A DNA stretch of 64,000 nt from an uncultured Bacteroides sp. (GTDB taxonomy: Bacteria; Bacteroidota; Bacteroidia; Bacteroidales; Bacteroidaceae): NCBI GenBank assembly GCA_949285025.1, contig CASDXG010000096.1, positions 124,001 to 188,000 on the forward strand, written 5' to 3'. Of the stretch, positions 10,065-18,236 are shown piece after piece. Under the pieces are notes generated by a model. It was not told the origin of the DNA, searched no databases, and saw nothing but the letters and a program-made list of their open reading frames with translations. The position numbers and the translations under genes were made by a program. Numbering within the stretch: the stretch's first letter is position 1; each line of letters begins with the position of its first letter.

Positions 10065-11460
10065 TTCTATTTTTCCAAGGACGTTGCCGCCATGTTTTCA
10101 GTGAAAGCTGCGTACAGCTTTTTAAATCATTCAAGAAGATTTCTTTCAAATCCAGCGACGTTTTTCTGTCATAAAAGAAAGCATTGGCTTCGAAGTTATG
10201 CTCGAAACTGCGAAAGTCTATGTTTGTCGATCCGATTGTGGACAGTTCATCATCGGAAACAAGCATTTTGGAATGTAAGAATCCTTTCTCGTAAAAGAAA
10301 ACTTTTATGCCGGCTTCCATCAATTCATCTAAATAAGAAAGGGTACCAATATGGATAAGTCGCGCATCTGCCCGTTTCGGAATCATTATCCGTACGTCTA
10401 TGCCGGCTAAAGCGGCTGTTTGAAGTGCGGTCATCACTTCCTCTGTCGGAAGGAAATAAGGGGTTTGTATATAAATATATTTCCGTGAAGTGCAGATAGC
10501 CATCATGATTCCTTGCATGATATCTCTCCATTGTCCAACCGGATCGGAAGTTACAATTTGAGCAGTAACATTGCCTTTGTCTTTTATTATGGGAAAATAT
10601 TCGCTTCCGGTTATCAGTGTACGATCAATGGCATACCAGTCGGTAAGGAAAGAGGTTTGCAGTCCGTATACGGCTTTTCCCCGTATTTTTACGTGTGTGT
10701 CTCGCCAGATACCCCACGAGAACCCGTTAAAGTAGCGTTCTGCTATATTCATTCCGCCAATGAAGCCTACACGTCCATCGATGATGACTATTTTTCGGTG
10801 GTTCCTATAATTAACCTTACTGGTAAAACGCGGGAAGCGGACTTTCAGAAAGCTCAGTACTTCGATGCCTTCGCACAGCATTTGGTCGTAGAACATATTG
10901 TCTACTTTCCAGCAGCCTACGTCGTCATATAGCAAACGCACTTTGACACCTTCGCGAGATTTATCGATCAACGCATCTCTCAGCAGGCGTCCGGCTGCAT
11001 CATTCTCGAAGATATAAAACTGAAGGTGGATATGATGACGGGCCTGCGATATCTCCCGTAAAAGATCTGACAGCATGCTTTTCCCGTCGGTATGGATGGA
11101 TATTTCATTTCCCCCGAAAGGTAAAGCCTTGTTGACGTTGTTGAAGAAATCGGCCAAGCGGTTATTTTCTTTGGAAAATTCTAAGGATTCTTGCGAGAGA
11201 TACTCTTCCATAGGACGCTTATTTAGGCGGGCGTATCCCTTTTTACTGATTAATTGTTCTCTTCTTGTGCTGCGTCCGAAGAAAAAATAAAAGATTAATC
11301 CGATAATAGGCAGGAAGAAAAGTACTAAAATCCATGCCATCGTTTTTACAGGATTGCGATTATCCATAATTACGATAAAAATCGTAATTAGGATAATCGC
11401 AAAATAAACAATATTGAATATCGTAGCGAGTATAGGACTTATTAGTGTTGCGTCTGACAT
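10024..11460 (-). CDS. cls: Cardiolipin synthase (phospholipase D family)
   Basis: Membrane phosphatidyltransferase that joins two phosphatidylglycerols into cardiolipin. 478 residues. Two N-terminal membrane segments (LATIFNIVYFAIILITIFIV and MAWILVLFFLPIIGLIFYFF) precede two HKD motifs: HRKIVIIDG in the first half and HSKMLVSDD in the second, each followed by the typical GS/GGxN element (GGMNIAERY, GSTNIDFRS). All catalytic residues are present. It follows the TonB-receptor-like gene by 23 bases on the same strand and is probably co-transcribed with it. Confidence 0.93.
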   Translation of the reverse strand: MSDATLISPILATIFNIVYFAIILITIFIVIMDNRNPVKTMAWILVLFFLPIIGLIFYFFFGRSTRREQLISKKGYARLNKRPMEEYLSQESLEFSKENNRLADFFNNVNKALPFGGNEISIHTDGKSMLSDLLREISQARHHIHLQFYIFENDAAGRLLRDALIDKSREGVKVRLLYDDVGCWKVDNMFYDQMLCEGIEVLSFLKVRFPRFTSKVNYRNHRKIVIIDGRVGFIGGMNIAERYFNGFSWGIWRDTHVKIRGKAVYGLQTSFLTDWYAIDRTLITGSEYFPIIKDKGNVTAQIVTSDPVGQWRDIMQGIMMAICTSRKYIYIQTPYFLPTEEVMTALQTAALAGIDVRIMIPKRADARLIHIGTLSYLDELMEAGIKVFFYEKGFLHSKMLVSDDELSTIGSTNIDFRSFEHNFEANAFFYDRKTSLDLKEIFLNDLKSCTQLSLKTWRQRPWKNRIIESVVRLLAPLL

Positions 11461-11483
11461 GTGTTCGTTTTTTTACGCTTATA

Positions 11484-14369
11484 TTAGAAGCGCATTCCGC
11501 GTGGTCCGCCCGGACCGGGTCCGAATCCTCCGCCGCCTCTGTGAGGACCGCCTTCCATTCTTCCGGCTTTCCCTCCGAACAGATTTAAGCGATAGATGAA
11601 GTGTACCATGCAGTAACTATAGATTGCATTATATTCTGTATCGCTACGCATTGCAGCCGTGATGGAGCGACTTATGTTACTTTGTTTCTTTAATATGTCG
11701 TAGAATTGGATACTTACTGTTGCAGCATTCCCTTTCAGGAAGTTCTGAGATATTTGTGCGTTCCAGATTAGTTCGTCACGATTCATGCTGTTATCGGTAT
11801 ATCCCCGTCGTGAATTCTGCGATATATCTGTAGAAATTGACATGTTCCACGGAAGGTAGATATTGGTACTTGCTCCATAGGAGAAGTCGTATGTATCCAT
11901 ATTATTCTGTTCTTGATAACTGTTGCGCGAGTGCATGTAGCTAAGTGAGCCATTCAGCGAGAACTCCCACCAGTCTGTTCGGTAAGTACCTCTCAATCGT
12001 TCATTCAGACGAAGCTGTTTGGTTGTGTTTTTGTCGGAGTCGGTAGTCTCGGCTTTATTGCTGATATAGCTGACCATATTGTTGTAATTTGCAAACGTAT
12101 TGGTGTTGATTGTGAATTTTTTGTTACGGAGTGCTGTATTGGTTCCTAACATTCCGAATAGATTCCAGTTTCCGTTGATGTTTTCCGGGCGGGTAATGTA
12201 TCCACCGGTCTGTTCATTATATGTTCTTCGGTTGCTTACATTATTCATCTGATTCTGGAAATTCAGGTGAGCCATGAGCCCGCGTTGTGTTTCTGTATTG
12301 AACATATTATAGAAAGCAGTAAAAGTATTGGTGAAAGATGGTTTCAAACCCGGGTTACCTTGCCGGATATTCAACGGGTCGGAAGTATCTTCTATCGGTA
12401 AGAGGTCGGTCATACTTGGTTGTGAACTTCTTCCTCTGTATGTAACGCGCAGGGTATTTGTTTTAGAGAAGTTATATCGGAAATCCAAAGTCGGGGTAAA
12501 GTTGAATACGTGGCGAACCGTGTCTGTATAGTAATCCCCTTTTTGGTACTCCAAATTTGTTTTCTGTGGTTGGAAAGATACGCCCACATTCAGTTGCATC
12601 ATTTTACGAATCCAGCGTAATGACAGGTCGACCTGGTGGTTATAGTAATCGTATTTGGCATCTTTACTGTTTTCTTTATCCAGCACGGCGTCAGGATTTC
12701 CGCTTGCGTCTCCGTTTTCTATTACCCAGTTATCGGGCATGCTGTAAGTAGAGTTGTCGCTTTCAGAGCGGTTATACTGGAAGTTATATCCGAATTGGAG
12801 AAATCCTCCTTTAAAGATCGGCTCACTGTATGTGAAACGCAGGCTATAATTATAGCTTGATGTCGGCGTGGAAATATACCGGTTGATAATATCTTCTCTT
12901 TCCGCTTCTGTGAGTTGGAAATATTCCGTAGTGGACATAGAGAACTGTTCGCTTTCGCTGTTTGTATAATTGTAGTTTCCGCGTAATGTAATGTTACGTC
13001 CCGGTTTGCCGAGCCGCCGATTAAACATTAAAGAACCGCCTGCCGTAAGGTCATCGCCTTTGCTTAGCGAACGTCTCACGATAGTGTTTATGATATTTTC
13101 TTCGGGAACTAACGTGGTAATATCTTCTGTGCCCAAGAGTTCATCGGTGGTATGTCCCGGATCTTCATTGAAGGTATAGGAATTTGATTCGGATGTGTTG
13201 TTCGTTTTTCCGTAAGTCAGGCGTGGACGGAATATTAAAGTAGTTAAAGTGTCGGGGGTCCATTCCAAACGGAAGTCGGCTCTTACGTTGGTCGTGCGGT
13301 TGTGTGCACGGCTGAATGCGTTTTGGAAAGAGCTGTTCTCCGTAGAAACGAATGTTTCGGACGATTGTCTTGTAACACGATCGGCGTTTGTATAATTGTA
13401 ATTAACGCTACCTCCTGTTTCCAGATATTCATTCTTAGTGGCAAAGTTGAAACCGGCCGTGCGACGGGCTGTAAGTCCGTTGTTTCTTCCCCAGCGTCCT
13501 CCGCCTCCGCCACCGGGAAATCCCATGTCGTTCACATTATTCATTGATCCGATGACGGTAAACTGATTTTCTCCCACAAACCGGCTTGCCATCATTTTCC
13601 CGCTGTATCGGTCTTCTGTCCCTCCTGCAAGGTCTATATTTCCCAACCATCCTTTATTCATACCAGGCTTAACACTCAAGTCAAGTACGGTTTCCTCTTC
13701 ACCGTCGGCAATGCCTGTTACACGTGCCATATCGGATTCTTTATCATAAGCCCTTACTTTTTCTATGATATTTACGGGCAGGTTCTTCATGGCCACATTC
13801 GGGTCATCGGCAAAAAATTCCTTGCCGTCTATCATGATTTTTTTGATGGTTTTTCCATTGATGGTGATGTTTCCTTCATCGTCCACTTCGGCTCCCGGTA
13901 ATTTTTTTACCAGTTCTTCTAAAGCTGAGCCTTCCGGTACGCGATAAGCCGAGCTATTATAAATTAATGTATCCTCAGAGGCTGTCACTTCGGGGGCTTG
14001 TGCTGTAATGACTGCTTCTTGTAATAAGATGGCATCCGAAGACAACGCCAAATTTCCAAAGTCTATTTTCGGTTTTTGAGCGGTAATTTGGAATGGTTTG
14101 AACAGGGTGACATATCCCAAATATGAGACCTTTAACACGTATTTCCCTTGTTTTACCGGAATAGTAAACTTTCCATCCAAATCGGTAGCTTTACCTTCTA
14201 CCATAGAACTATCCGGTAAGGAAAGAACTTGAACTGCTGCCTGAATTACAGGAGACTTATCAGTCTCGTCGATTATGGTACCCGATATATTCCCTTTTCG
14301 GCTTCCGCTTTGTGCAAAGACGCATGCTCCGCAGAAGATGAACAGTACCCCCAAAACCCATTTTCTCAT
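11484..14369 (-). CDS. TonB-dependent receptor-like outer membrane beta-barrel protein
   Basis: 961 residues with a signal peptide (MRKWVLGVLFIFCGACVFAQ). An N-terminal carboxypeptidase-regulatory-like beta-sandwich (GNISGTIIDETDKSPV, about 26-115) is followed by a plug-like region (LEELVKKLPGAEVDDEG, IMIDGKEFF) and a long beta-barrel rich in Asn, Tyr and Thr. This is the architecture of the Bacteroidota OMP_b-brl_3/SusC-related group. No SusD partner is adjacent, so it is not a typical glycan-uptake pair. The barrel-like sequence ends near FIYRLNLFGG and is followed by an unusual Gly/Pro/Arg-rich tail ending in Phe. Ligand unknown. Confidence 0.88.
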   Translation of the reverse strand: MRKWVLGVLFIFCGACVFAQSGSRKGNISGTIIDETDKSPVIQAAVQVLSLPDSSMVEGKATDLDGKFTIPVKQGKYVLKVSYLGYVTLFKPFQITAQKPKIDFGNLALSSDAILLQEAVITAQAPEVTASEDTLIYNSSAYRVPEGSALEELVKKLPGAEVDDEGNITINGKTIKKIMIDGKEFFADDPNVAMKNLPVNIIEKVRAYDKESDMARVTGIADGEEETVLDLSVKPGMNKGWLGNIDLAGGTEDRYSGKMMASRFVGENQFTVIGSMNNVNDMGFPGGGGGGRWGRNNGLTARRTAGFNFATKNEYLETGGSVNYNYTNADRVTRQSSETFVSTENSSFQNAFSRAHNRTTNVRADFRLEWTPDTLTTLIFRPRLTYGKTNNTSESNSYTFNEDPGHTTDELLGTEDITTLVPEENIINTIVRRSLSKGDDLTAGGSLMFNRRLGKPGRNITLRGNYNYTNSESEQFSMSTTEYFQLTEAEREDIINRYISTPTSSYNYSLRFTYSEPIFKGGFLQFGYNFQYNRSESDNSTYSMPDNWVIENGDASGNPDAVLDKENSKDAKYDYYNHQVDLSLRWIRKMMQLNVGVSFQPQKTNLEYQKGDYYTDTVRHVFNFTPTLDFRYNFSKTNTLRVTYRGRSSQPSMTDLLPIEDTSDPLNIRQGNPGLKPSFTNTFTAFYNMFNTETQRGLMAHLNFQNQMNNVSNRRTYNEQTGGYITRPENINGNWNLFGMLGTNTALRNKKFTINTNTFANYNNMVSYISNKAETTDSDKNTTKQLRLNERLRGTYRTDWWEFSLNGSLSYMHSRNSYQEQNNMDTYDFSYGASTNIYLPWNMSISTDISQNSRRGYTDNSMNRDELIWNAQISQNFLKGNAATVSIQFYDILKKQSNISRSITAAMRSDTEYNAIYSYCMVHFIYRLNLFGGKAGRMEGGPHRGGGGFGPGPGGPRGMRF

Positions 14370-14451
14370 TTGTCTATTATTTTCTTTGAAATTTAATGCC
14401 TGTTTGATTCTGAAAATGTTGAAAGGTTTAATCCAATAACTTTTTTTTAAT

Positions 14452-14859
14452 TTATTTTCTTTTGAAACTTCTCTCTATTCGATCTTTTTGAAGCAGGAAT
14501 TCGAAGCAAAGAACGTTGATTACCATGAATATGATAGGTGAGGAATTGTCGGCTGATTGTAGGTCGTTTTCCAATAGACCTTTGGTTAAAGCTATGATGT
14601 AATACGCCATCCAGATGTATAGACTCCATTTAGCTGATAGGTTCCGAAGGGCTTTTGTTTGCTCACATTCATCTTTGGCTTTTGAAAAGAAGATGAGAAA
14701 AAGCGAAATCCATATCGTTAATTTCATACAGAACTTGATAAGAATCAAATTTGTATTGTCGATTATACCGAACATATATAGTAATGCCGGGATGAAGACG
14801 GCGAGTATAAGCAGTATGTAACCAATGGTTTTACATTGGGTTGGCAATAGTCCTTTCAT
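14452..14859 (-). CDS. Small integral membrane protein, function unknown
   Basis: About 135 residues with four predicted membrane segments (TIGYILLILAVFIPALLYMF, LTIWISLFLIFF, LYIWMAYYIIALT, IIFMVINVLCFEFLL) and a charged C-terminus. I start it at the ATG at 14859; an in-frame TTG at 14889 would add ten residues. It lies 82 bases upstream of the TonB-receptor-like gene on the same strand. I do not recognise the family. Confidence 0.6.
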   Translation of the reverse strand: MKGLLPTQCKTIGYILLILAVFIPALLYMFGIIDNTNLILIKFCMKLTIWISLFLIFFSKAKDECEQTKALRNLSAKWSLYIWMAYYIIALTKGLLENDLQSADNSSPIIFMVINVLCFEFLLQKDRIERSFKRK

Positions 14860-14935
14860 AGAATTGATGTCATGAATAATTTTGCGCAAAAATAATTAAT
14901 TGTAATTGACTTTCTAACTTTTTCTGACTTTTTTC

Positions 14936-14943
14936 TATTTTTG
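14936..14943 (+). promoter_or_regulatory. aroB promoter -7 element
   Basis: TATTTTTG fits TAnnTTTG and lies 20 bases before the aroB ATG. Confidence 0.5.
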
Positions 14944-14963
14944 CAGGCAAAACATGTCGAATT

Positions 14964-16025
14964 ATGAGTCAACAGAACGTGGTGATTTGCCGAAAACTTG
15001 CCGATGATTTATTCCGGACATTGGGGCGTTTTTCTTATGACAAGCTGTTTGTTTTGATGGATGAAAACACCGAACGGTTTTGTTTCCCGATACTGAAGGA
15101 GTTTTCTTGCCTGAAGGAAGCTGTGCCGATAAGCATAGGTGCAGGAGATGTACATAAAAACTTGTCTGTCCTGTCGGAGGTCTGGATGCAATTAAGCGGG
15201 AAAAAGGCAACGCGACACTCGTTATTGATTAATCTGGGCGGAGGTATGGTAACCGACTTGGGCGGATTTGCGGCAGCAACATTTAAGCGCGGCATTAAGT
15301 GTATCAATATACCTACCACACTTCTTGCTATGGTTGATGCTGCTGTGGGGGGGAAAACCGGAATAAATTTTAATGGTTTGAAGAATGAGATCGGTGCTTT
15401 TGCCCCGGCTTGTAGCGTGTTGATAGATTGCGGATTCTTGAAATCGTTGGATCACTCTAACTTCCTGTCCGGCTATGCGGAAATGTTGAAGCACGGACTT
15501 ATCAGCGATGAGCCGCATTGGGCCCGGTTGATACGTTTTGACATGGAGAACATTGATTACAATGCATTGCAGGAACTGGTGCAGGAGTCGATTTCGGTGA
15601 AAGAAAAGATTGTAGAGATTGATCCATTCGAGAACGGTCTTCGTAAGGCTTTAAACTTGGGGCATACAATGGGGCATGCGTTTGAAAGTTTTGCTTTGGC
15701 TCAGAATCGTCCGGTATTGCATGGTTATGCTGTGGCATGGGGCATGGTGTGCGAATTGTATTTTTCTTATGTAAAAGTAGGTTTCCCCAAAGATAAGCTT
15801 TATCAGACTGTACAGTTTGTTAAAGAGAATTATGGGAAGTTGCATTTTGCTTGCAATGATTATGATCGGTTGTATGAATTGATGAAGCACGATAAAAAGA
15901 ATCTTACGAGCGAAACAATTAATTTTACGTTGTTGGGCGGGGTGGGAGATATCCGTATAAACCAGACAGCTTCCCGGAAAGAAATAAATGAAATGTTGGA
16001 TTTTTATTGCGATGTTATGGGATAA
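14964..16025 (+). CDS. aroB: 3-dehydroquinate synthase
   Basis: Second enzyme of the shikimate pathway; converts DAHP to 3-dehydroquinate using NAD and a divalent metal. 353 residues, normal length. It carries the NAD-binding GGGMVTDLGGF, the conserved PTTLLAMVDAAVGGKTGIN block and the metal-binding region GHTMGHAFES. It is transcribed alone with a short leader. Confidence 0.96.
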   Translation: MSQQNVVICRKLADDLFRTLGRFSYDKLFVLMDENTERFCFPILKEFSCLKEAVPISIGAGDVHKNLSVLSEVWMQLSGKKATRHSLLINLGGGMVTDLGGFAAATFKRGIKCINIPTTLLAMVDAAVGGKTGINFNGLKNEIGAFAPACSVLIDCGFLKSLDHSNFLSGYAEMLKHGLISDEPHWARLIRFDMENIDYNALQELVQESISVKEKIVEIDPFENGLRKALNLGHTMGHAFESFALAQNRPVLHGYAVAWGMVCELYFSYVKVGFPKDKLYQTVQFVKENYGKLHFACNDYDRLYELMKHDKKNLTSETINFTLLGGVGDIRINQTASRKEINEMLDFYCDVMG

Positions 16026-16237
16026 GCTGGGGTGATAACTGATATTGCTGTCGTTTTTTTGGCATATCCCGCGTATTGTTTGCTTAGGGAAAGGAGGAAT
16101 GGCTGTAGAAAGATGAAGCCGGTTGTCCTGCTTTTGTTCCTATTATCGTTTTTCTTATATATGTATGTTGGTGGTTTAAGCTGTGTGTTTTGTTTTAAGG
16201 ATATATGGCTAACCATTAATCGGGCGCCTTAAAAATA

Positions 16238-16273
16238 AAAAACGCCCTCATACAACGTATAGGGCGTTTTGCG
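16238..16273 (-). terminator. Terminator downstream of tRNA-Ser
   Basis: AAAACGCCCT and AGGGCGTTTT pair around a 12-base loop. On the minus strand the stem is followed by TTTTTTATTTTT, so it best serves leftward transcription from the tRNA-Ser gene. It may also act on aroB. Confidence 0.7.
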
Positions 16274-16311
16274 TAGAATCTCGTGAATTCTTGATTTTTT
16301 CAAGTTTATTG

Positions 16312-16396
16312 CGGAGAGACAGGGATTCGAACCCCGGGAGCCTCGCAGCTCAACGGTTTTCAAGACCGCCGCAATCGACCACTCTGCCACCTCTCC
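16312..16396 (-). tRNA. tRNA-Ser (anticodon UGA)
   Basis: The minus strand reads GGAGAGGTGGCAGAGTGG at the 5' end, with anticodon loop CTTGAAA, a long variable arm and T-arm GGTTCGAATCC. The acceptor stem GGAGAGG pairs with TCTCTCC, with discriminator G. CCA is not encoded. Confidence 0.95.
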
Positions 16397-16435
16397 ATAC
16401 CTTGTTATAAGTAAGGCTTTCCTTTAAAGGCGTGG

Positions 16436-16443
16436 CAAAGGTA
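16436..16443 (-). promoter_or_regulatory. tRNA-Ser promoter -7 element
   Basis: TACCTTTG on the minus strand, with a CTTG at -33 spaced 19 bases away, about 40 bases upstream of the tRNA 5' end. Confidence 0.55.
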
Positions 16444-16599
16444 CGGATATTTTTTGTATTTGCAAGGGAATGGGTAATAATTTTTTTTTCGTCCTTTTAT
16501 GCAATACCTTATTATATATACATTAAAATGTCCTTATGTTTGTATTACGTTGATTCGACGATTTAAATACGTATTTTCTGCAAAAAAAATAAATGAATG

Positions 16600-16630
16600 C
16601 TTGCTTTCTTCAAAAAAAGAGTTACCTTTG
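16600..16630 (+). promoter_or_regulatory. Promoter of the Gly-Leu-Leu-Gly tRNA cluster
   Basis: CTTG (16600-16603), 19 bases, then TACCTTTG (16623-16630); it fits the Bacteroides promoter pattern and lies 43 bases before the first tRNA. Confidence 0.6.
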
Positions 16631-16673
16631 CACTCGCAATTATAAAGAAAAGCGTCTTTCAATTATTGCTTTT

Positions 16674-16749
16674 GCGGAAATAGCTCAGTTGGTAGAGCAT
16701 AACCTTGCCAAGGTTAGGGTCGCGAGTTCGAGTCTCGTTTTCCGCTCCA
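16674..16749 (+). tRNA. tRNA-Gly (anticodon GCC), first copy
   Basis: GCGGAAATAGCTCAGTTGG start, anticodon loop CTTGCCAAG, T-arm GAGTTCGAGTCTC, acceptor TTTCCGC. Discriminator T is followed by an encoded CCA, unlike the second, otherwise identical copy. Confidence 0.95.
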
Positions 16750-16775
16750 TTTATACAAATGTGTTTGTATTTTAG

Positions 16776-16856
16776 GCCCAGGTGGCGGAATGGTAGACGC
16801 GCACGTTTCAGGTGCGTGTGTCGAAAGGCATGCAGGTTCGAGTCCTGTTCTGGGCA
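16776..16856 (+). tRNA. tRNA-Leu (anticodon CAG)
   Basis: The acceptor GCCCAGG pairs with TCTGGGC. The anticodon stem CACGT/GCGTG encloses loop TTCAGGT. Long variable arm typical of tRNA-Leu; T-arm GGTTCGAGTCC. No encoded CCA. Confidence 0.93.
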
Positions 16857-16880
16857 CAATCTTTTCATTGTTTAGATGAT

Positions 16881-16964
16881 GGAGGAATGGCGGAATTGGT
16901 AGACGCGCTACTTTGAGGGGGTAGTGACAGTTTTGTCGTGTGAGTTCGAGTCTCATTTCCTTCA
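16881..16964 (+). tRNA. tRNA-Leu (anticodon GAG)
   Basis: The acceptor GGAGGAA pairs with TTCCTTC. The anticodon stem CTACT/GGTAG encloses loop TTGAGGG. Long variable arm; T-arm GAGTTCGAGTCTC. Confidence 0.92.
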
Positions 16965-16981
16965 CTAATCTTATTTGTTTT

Positions 16982-17054
16982 GCGGAAATAGCTCAGTTGG
17001 TAGAGCATAACCTTGCCAAGGTTAGGGTCGCGAGTTCGAGTCTCGTTTTCCGCT
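16982..17054 (+). tRNA. tRNA-Gly (anticodon GCC), second copy
   Basis: The 73 bases are identical to the first tRNA-Gly of the cluster, but followed by CTT rather than CCA. Confidence 0.95.
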
Positions 17055-17357
17055 CTTCCTTGAAAACCGTGATTAATTCCATCAATCATTTATAATCTAA
17101 GAAGGGCATGTGTATGAATGCTCCGTTGTTGAATTCTTGTTTCGTGCCGTTAAATTCTCAGACCGTTTTTAGGTTTTAATCATATAATCTTTGTATTTTA
17201 GTGCAAAAGCCATCATATTTGACTGGTTCCGGTTGTTCATATTCTTGTGAAATCTGAGTTGTGTACGATTGTTTCATCGGCTTTTCAGTTGCAAAAGTTC
17301 TTGTATATATAAAATTTGTATATATTCGCAGCGTTATTTTATATTGTATAGGTAAAG
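17055..17357. other. Intergenic stretch after the tRNA cluster
   Basis: 303 bases without a convincing gene or RNA. AT-rich; I see no perfect TAnnTTTG (closest AATCTTTG near 17190) and no long hairpin. Confidence 0.5.
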
Positions 17358-17573
17358 ATGAAAACGTATGATATTAATTTTTCGGATGGCATTTCTTCCG
17401 ATAGTAAAGGCTTTTCTATAAAGAGTGAAGACAAAGCCATTCATATGGCCGAGGATATGTTGATAAAAGGTAATAGCTATATTGATGCATACGCCGGCGG
17501 AATTATATCGGTTGTTGATTCGGAGAATGTAGTGGTGTGGAGTAAGCCGATTCCAAAGATGGAGAGAAAATGA
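17358..17573 (+). CDS. Small hypothetical protein (71 aa)
   Basis: Short soluble protein beginning MKTYDINFSDGISSDSKGF, with no signal peptide or membrane segment. The balance of charged and hydrophobic residues (AIHMAEDMLIKGNSYIDAYAGG, VVVWSKP) looks like a folded small domain rather than a chance frame. It starts with an ATG preceded by GGTAAAG and lies 52 bases upstream of ribE, so the two may be co-transcribed. I do not recognise the family. Confidence 0.6.
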   Translation: MKTYDINFSDGISSDSKGFSIKSEDKAIHMAEDMLIKGNSYIDAYAGGIISVVDSENVVVWSKPIPKMERK

Positions 17574-17625
17574 AAAGGGAATAGAATTTTTTAGAATAAA
17601 GAACGTATATAATTTATTGTAGATT

Positions 17626-18234
17626 ATGTTTTCTGGGATAGTGGAAGAATCGGCAGAATTGCTGAAAGTTGTAAAAGATCAAGAGAATTTGCACCTTACT
17701 TTGAGATGTTCTTTTGTAGACGAATTGAAGATAGATCAGAGTGTATCACATAATGGAGTATGTCTTACTGTTGTAAAAATAGAGGATGACACTTATACTG
17801 TTACGGCAATGAAGGAAACAATAGAGCGTTCCAATATCGGATTGTTGAGGCCCGGTGATAAAATTAATGTAGAACGCAGTTTGATGATGAACGGACGTTT
17901 GGACGGACACATTGTGCAGGGTCATGTAGATCAAACGGCAAAATGTGTGAATGTTTCTGATGCTGATGGCAGTTGGTATTATACTTTTGAATATGATTTT
18001 GATAAGGAAATGGCGAGACGTGGTTATTTTACTGTCGATAAAGGCTCGGTAACAGTAAACGGTGTCAGTTTAACTGTTTGTAATCCTACGCAGAATACAT
18101 TTCAAGTGGCTGTTATTCCTTATACTTACGAGCATACAAATTTCCATACGATCGGGGTCGGAAGTATAGTCAATATCGAGTTTGATATCATAGGAAAGTA
18201 TTTAAGTCGAATGATGGTGCTTTCTGAATTTTAG
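17626..18234 (+). CDS. ribE: Riboflavin synthase alpha subunit
   Basis: Dismutates two 6,7-dimethyl-8-ribityllumazine into riboflavin and the pyrimidine precursor. 202 residues made of two lumazine-binding barrels. The first starts MFSGIVEE with NGVCLTV; the second has GSVTVNGVSLTV. Both repeats are intact. No FMN riboswitch is seen upstream. It converges on the YihY-type gene with only two bases between stop codons. Confidence 0.95.
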   Translation: MFSGIVEESAELLKVVKDQENLHLTLRCSFVDELKIDQSVSHNGVCLTVVKIEDDTYTVTAMKETIERSNIGLLRPGDKINVERSLMMNGRLDGHIVQGHVDQTAKCVNVSDADGSWYYTFEYDFDKEMARRGYFTVDKGSVTVNGVSLTVCNPTQNTFQVAVIPYTYEHTNFHTIGVGSIVNIEFDIIGKYLSRMMVLSEF

Positions 18235-18236
18235 AA

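Noticed and set aside
16032..16232. 66-residue frame after aroB with a hydrophobic stretch
   Set aside because: GTG start, no ribosome-binding site and a low-complexity ending; the region is better read as intergenic.
16593..17089. Several short open frames over the tRNA cluster, with translations such as NETRTRDPNLGK
   Set aside because: They read through tRNA-Gly and tRNA-Leu genes; this peptide is a well-known artefact of translating tRNAs.
17055..17626. FMN riboswitch before ribE
   Set aside because: The conserved RFN element sequence blocks are not visible.
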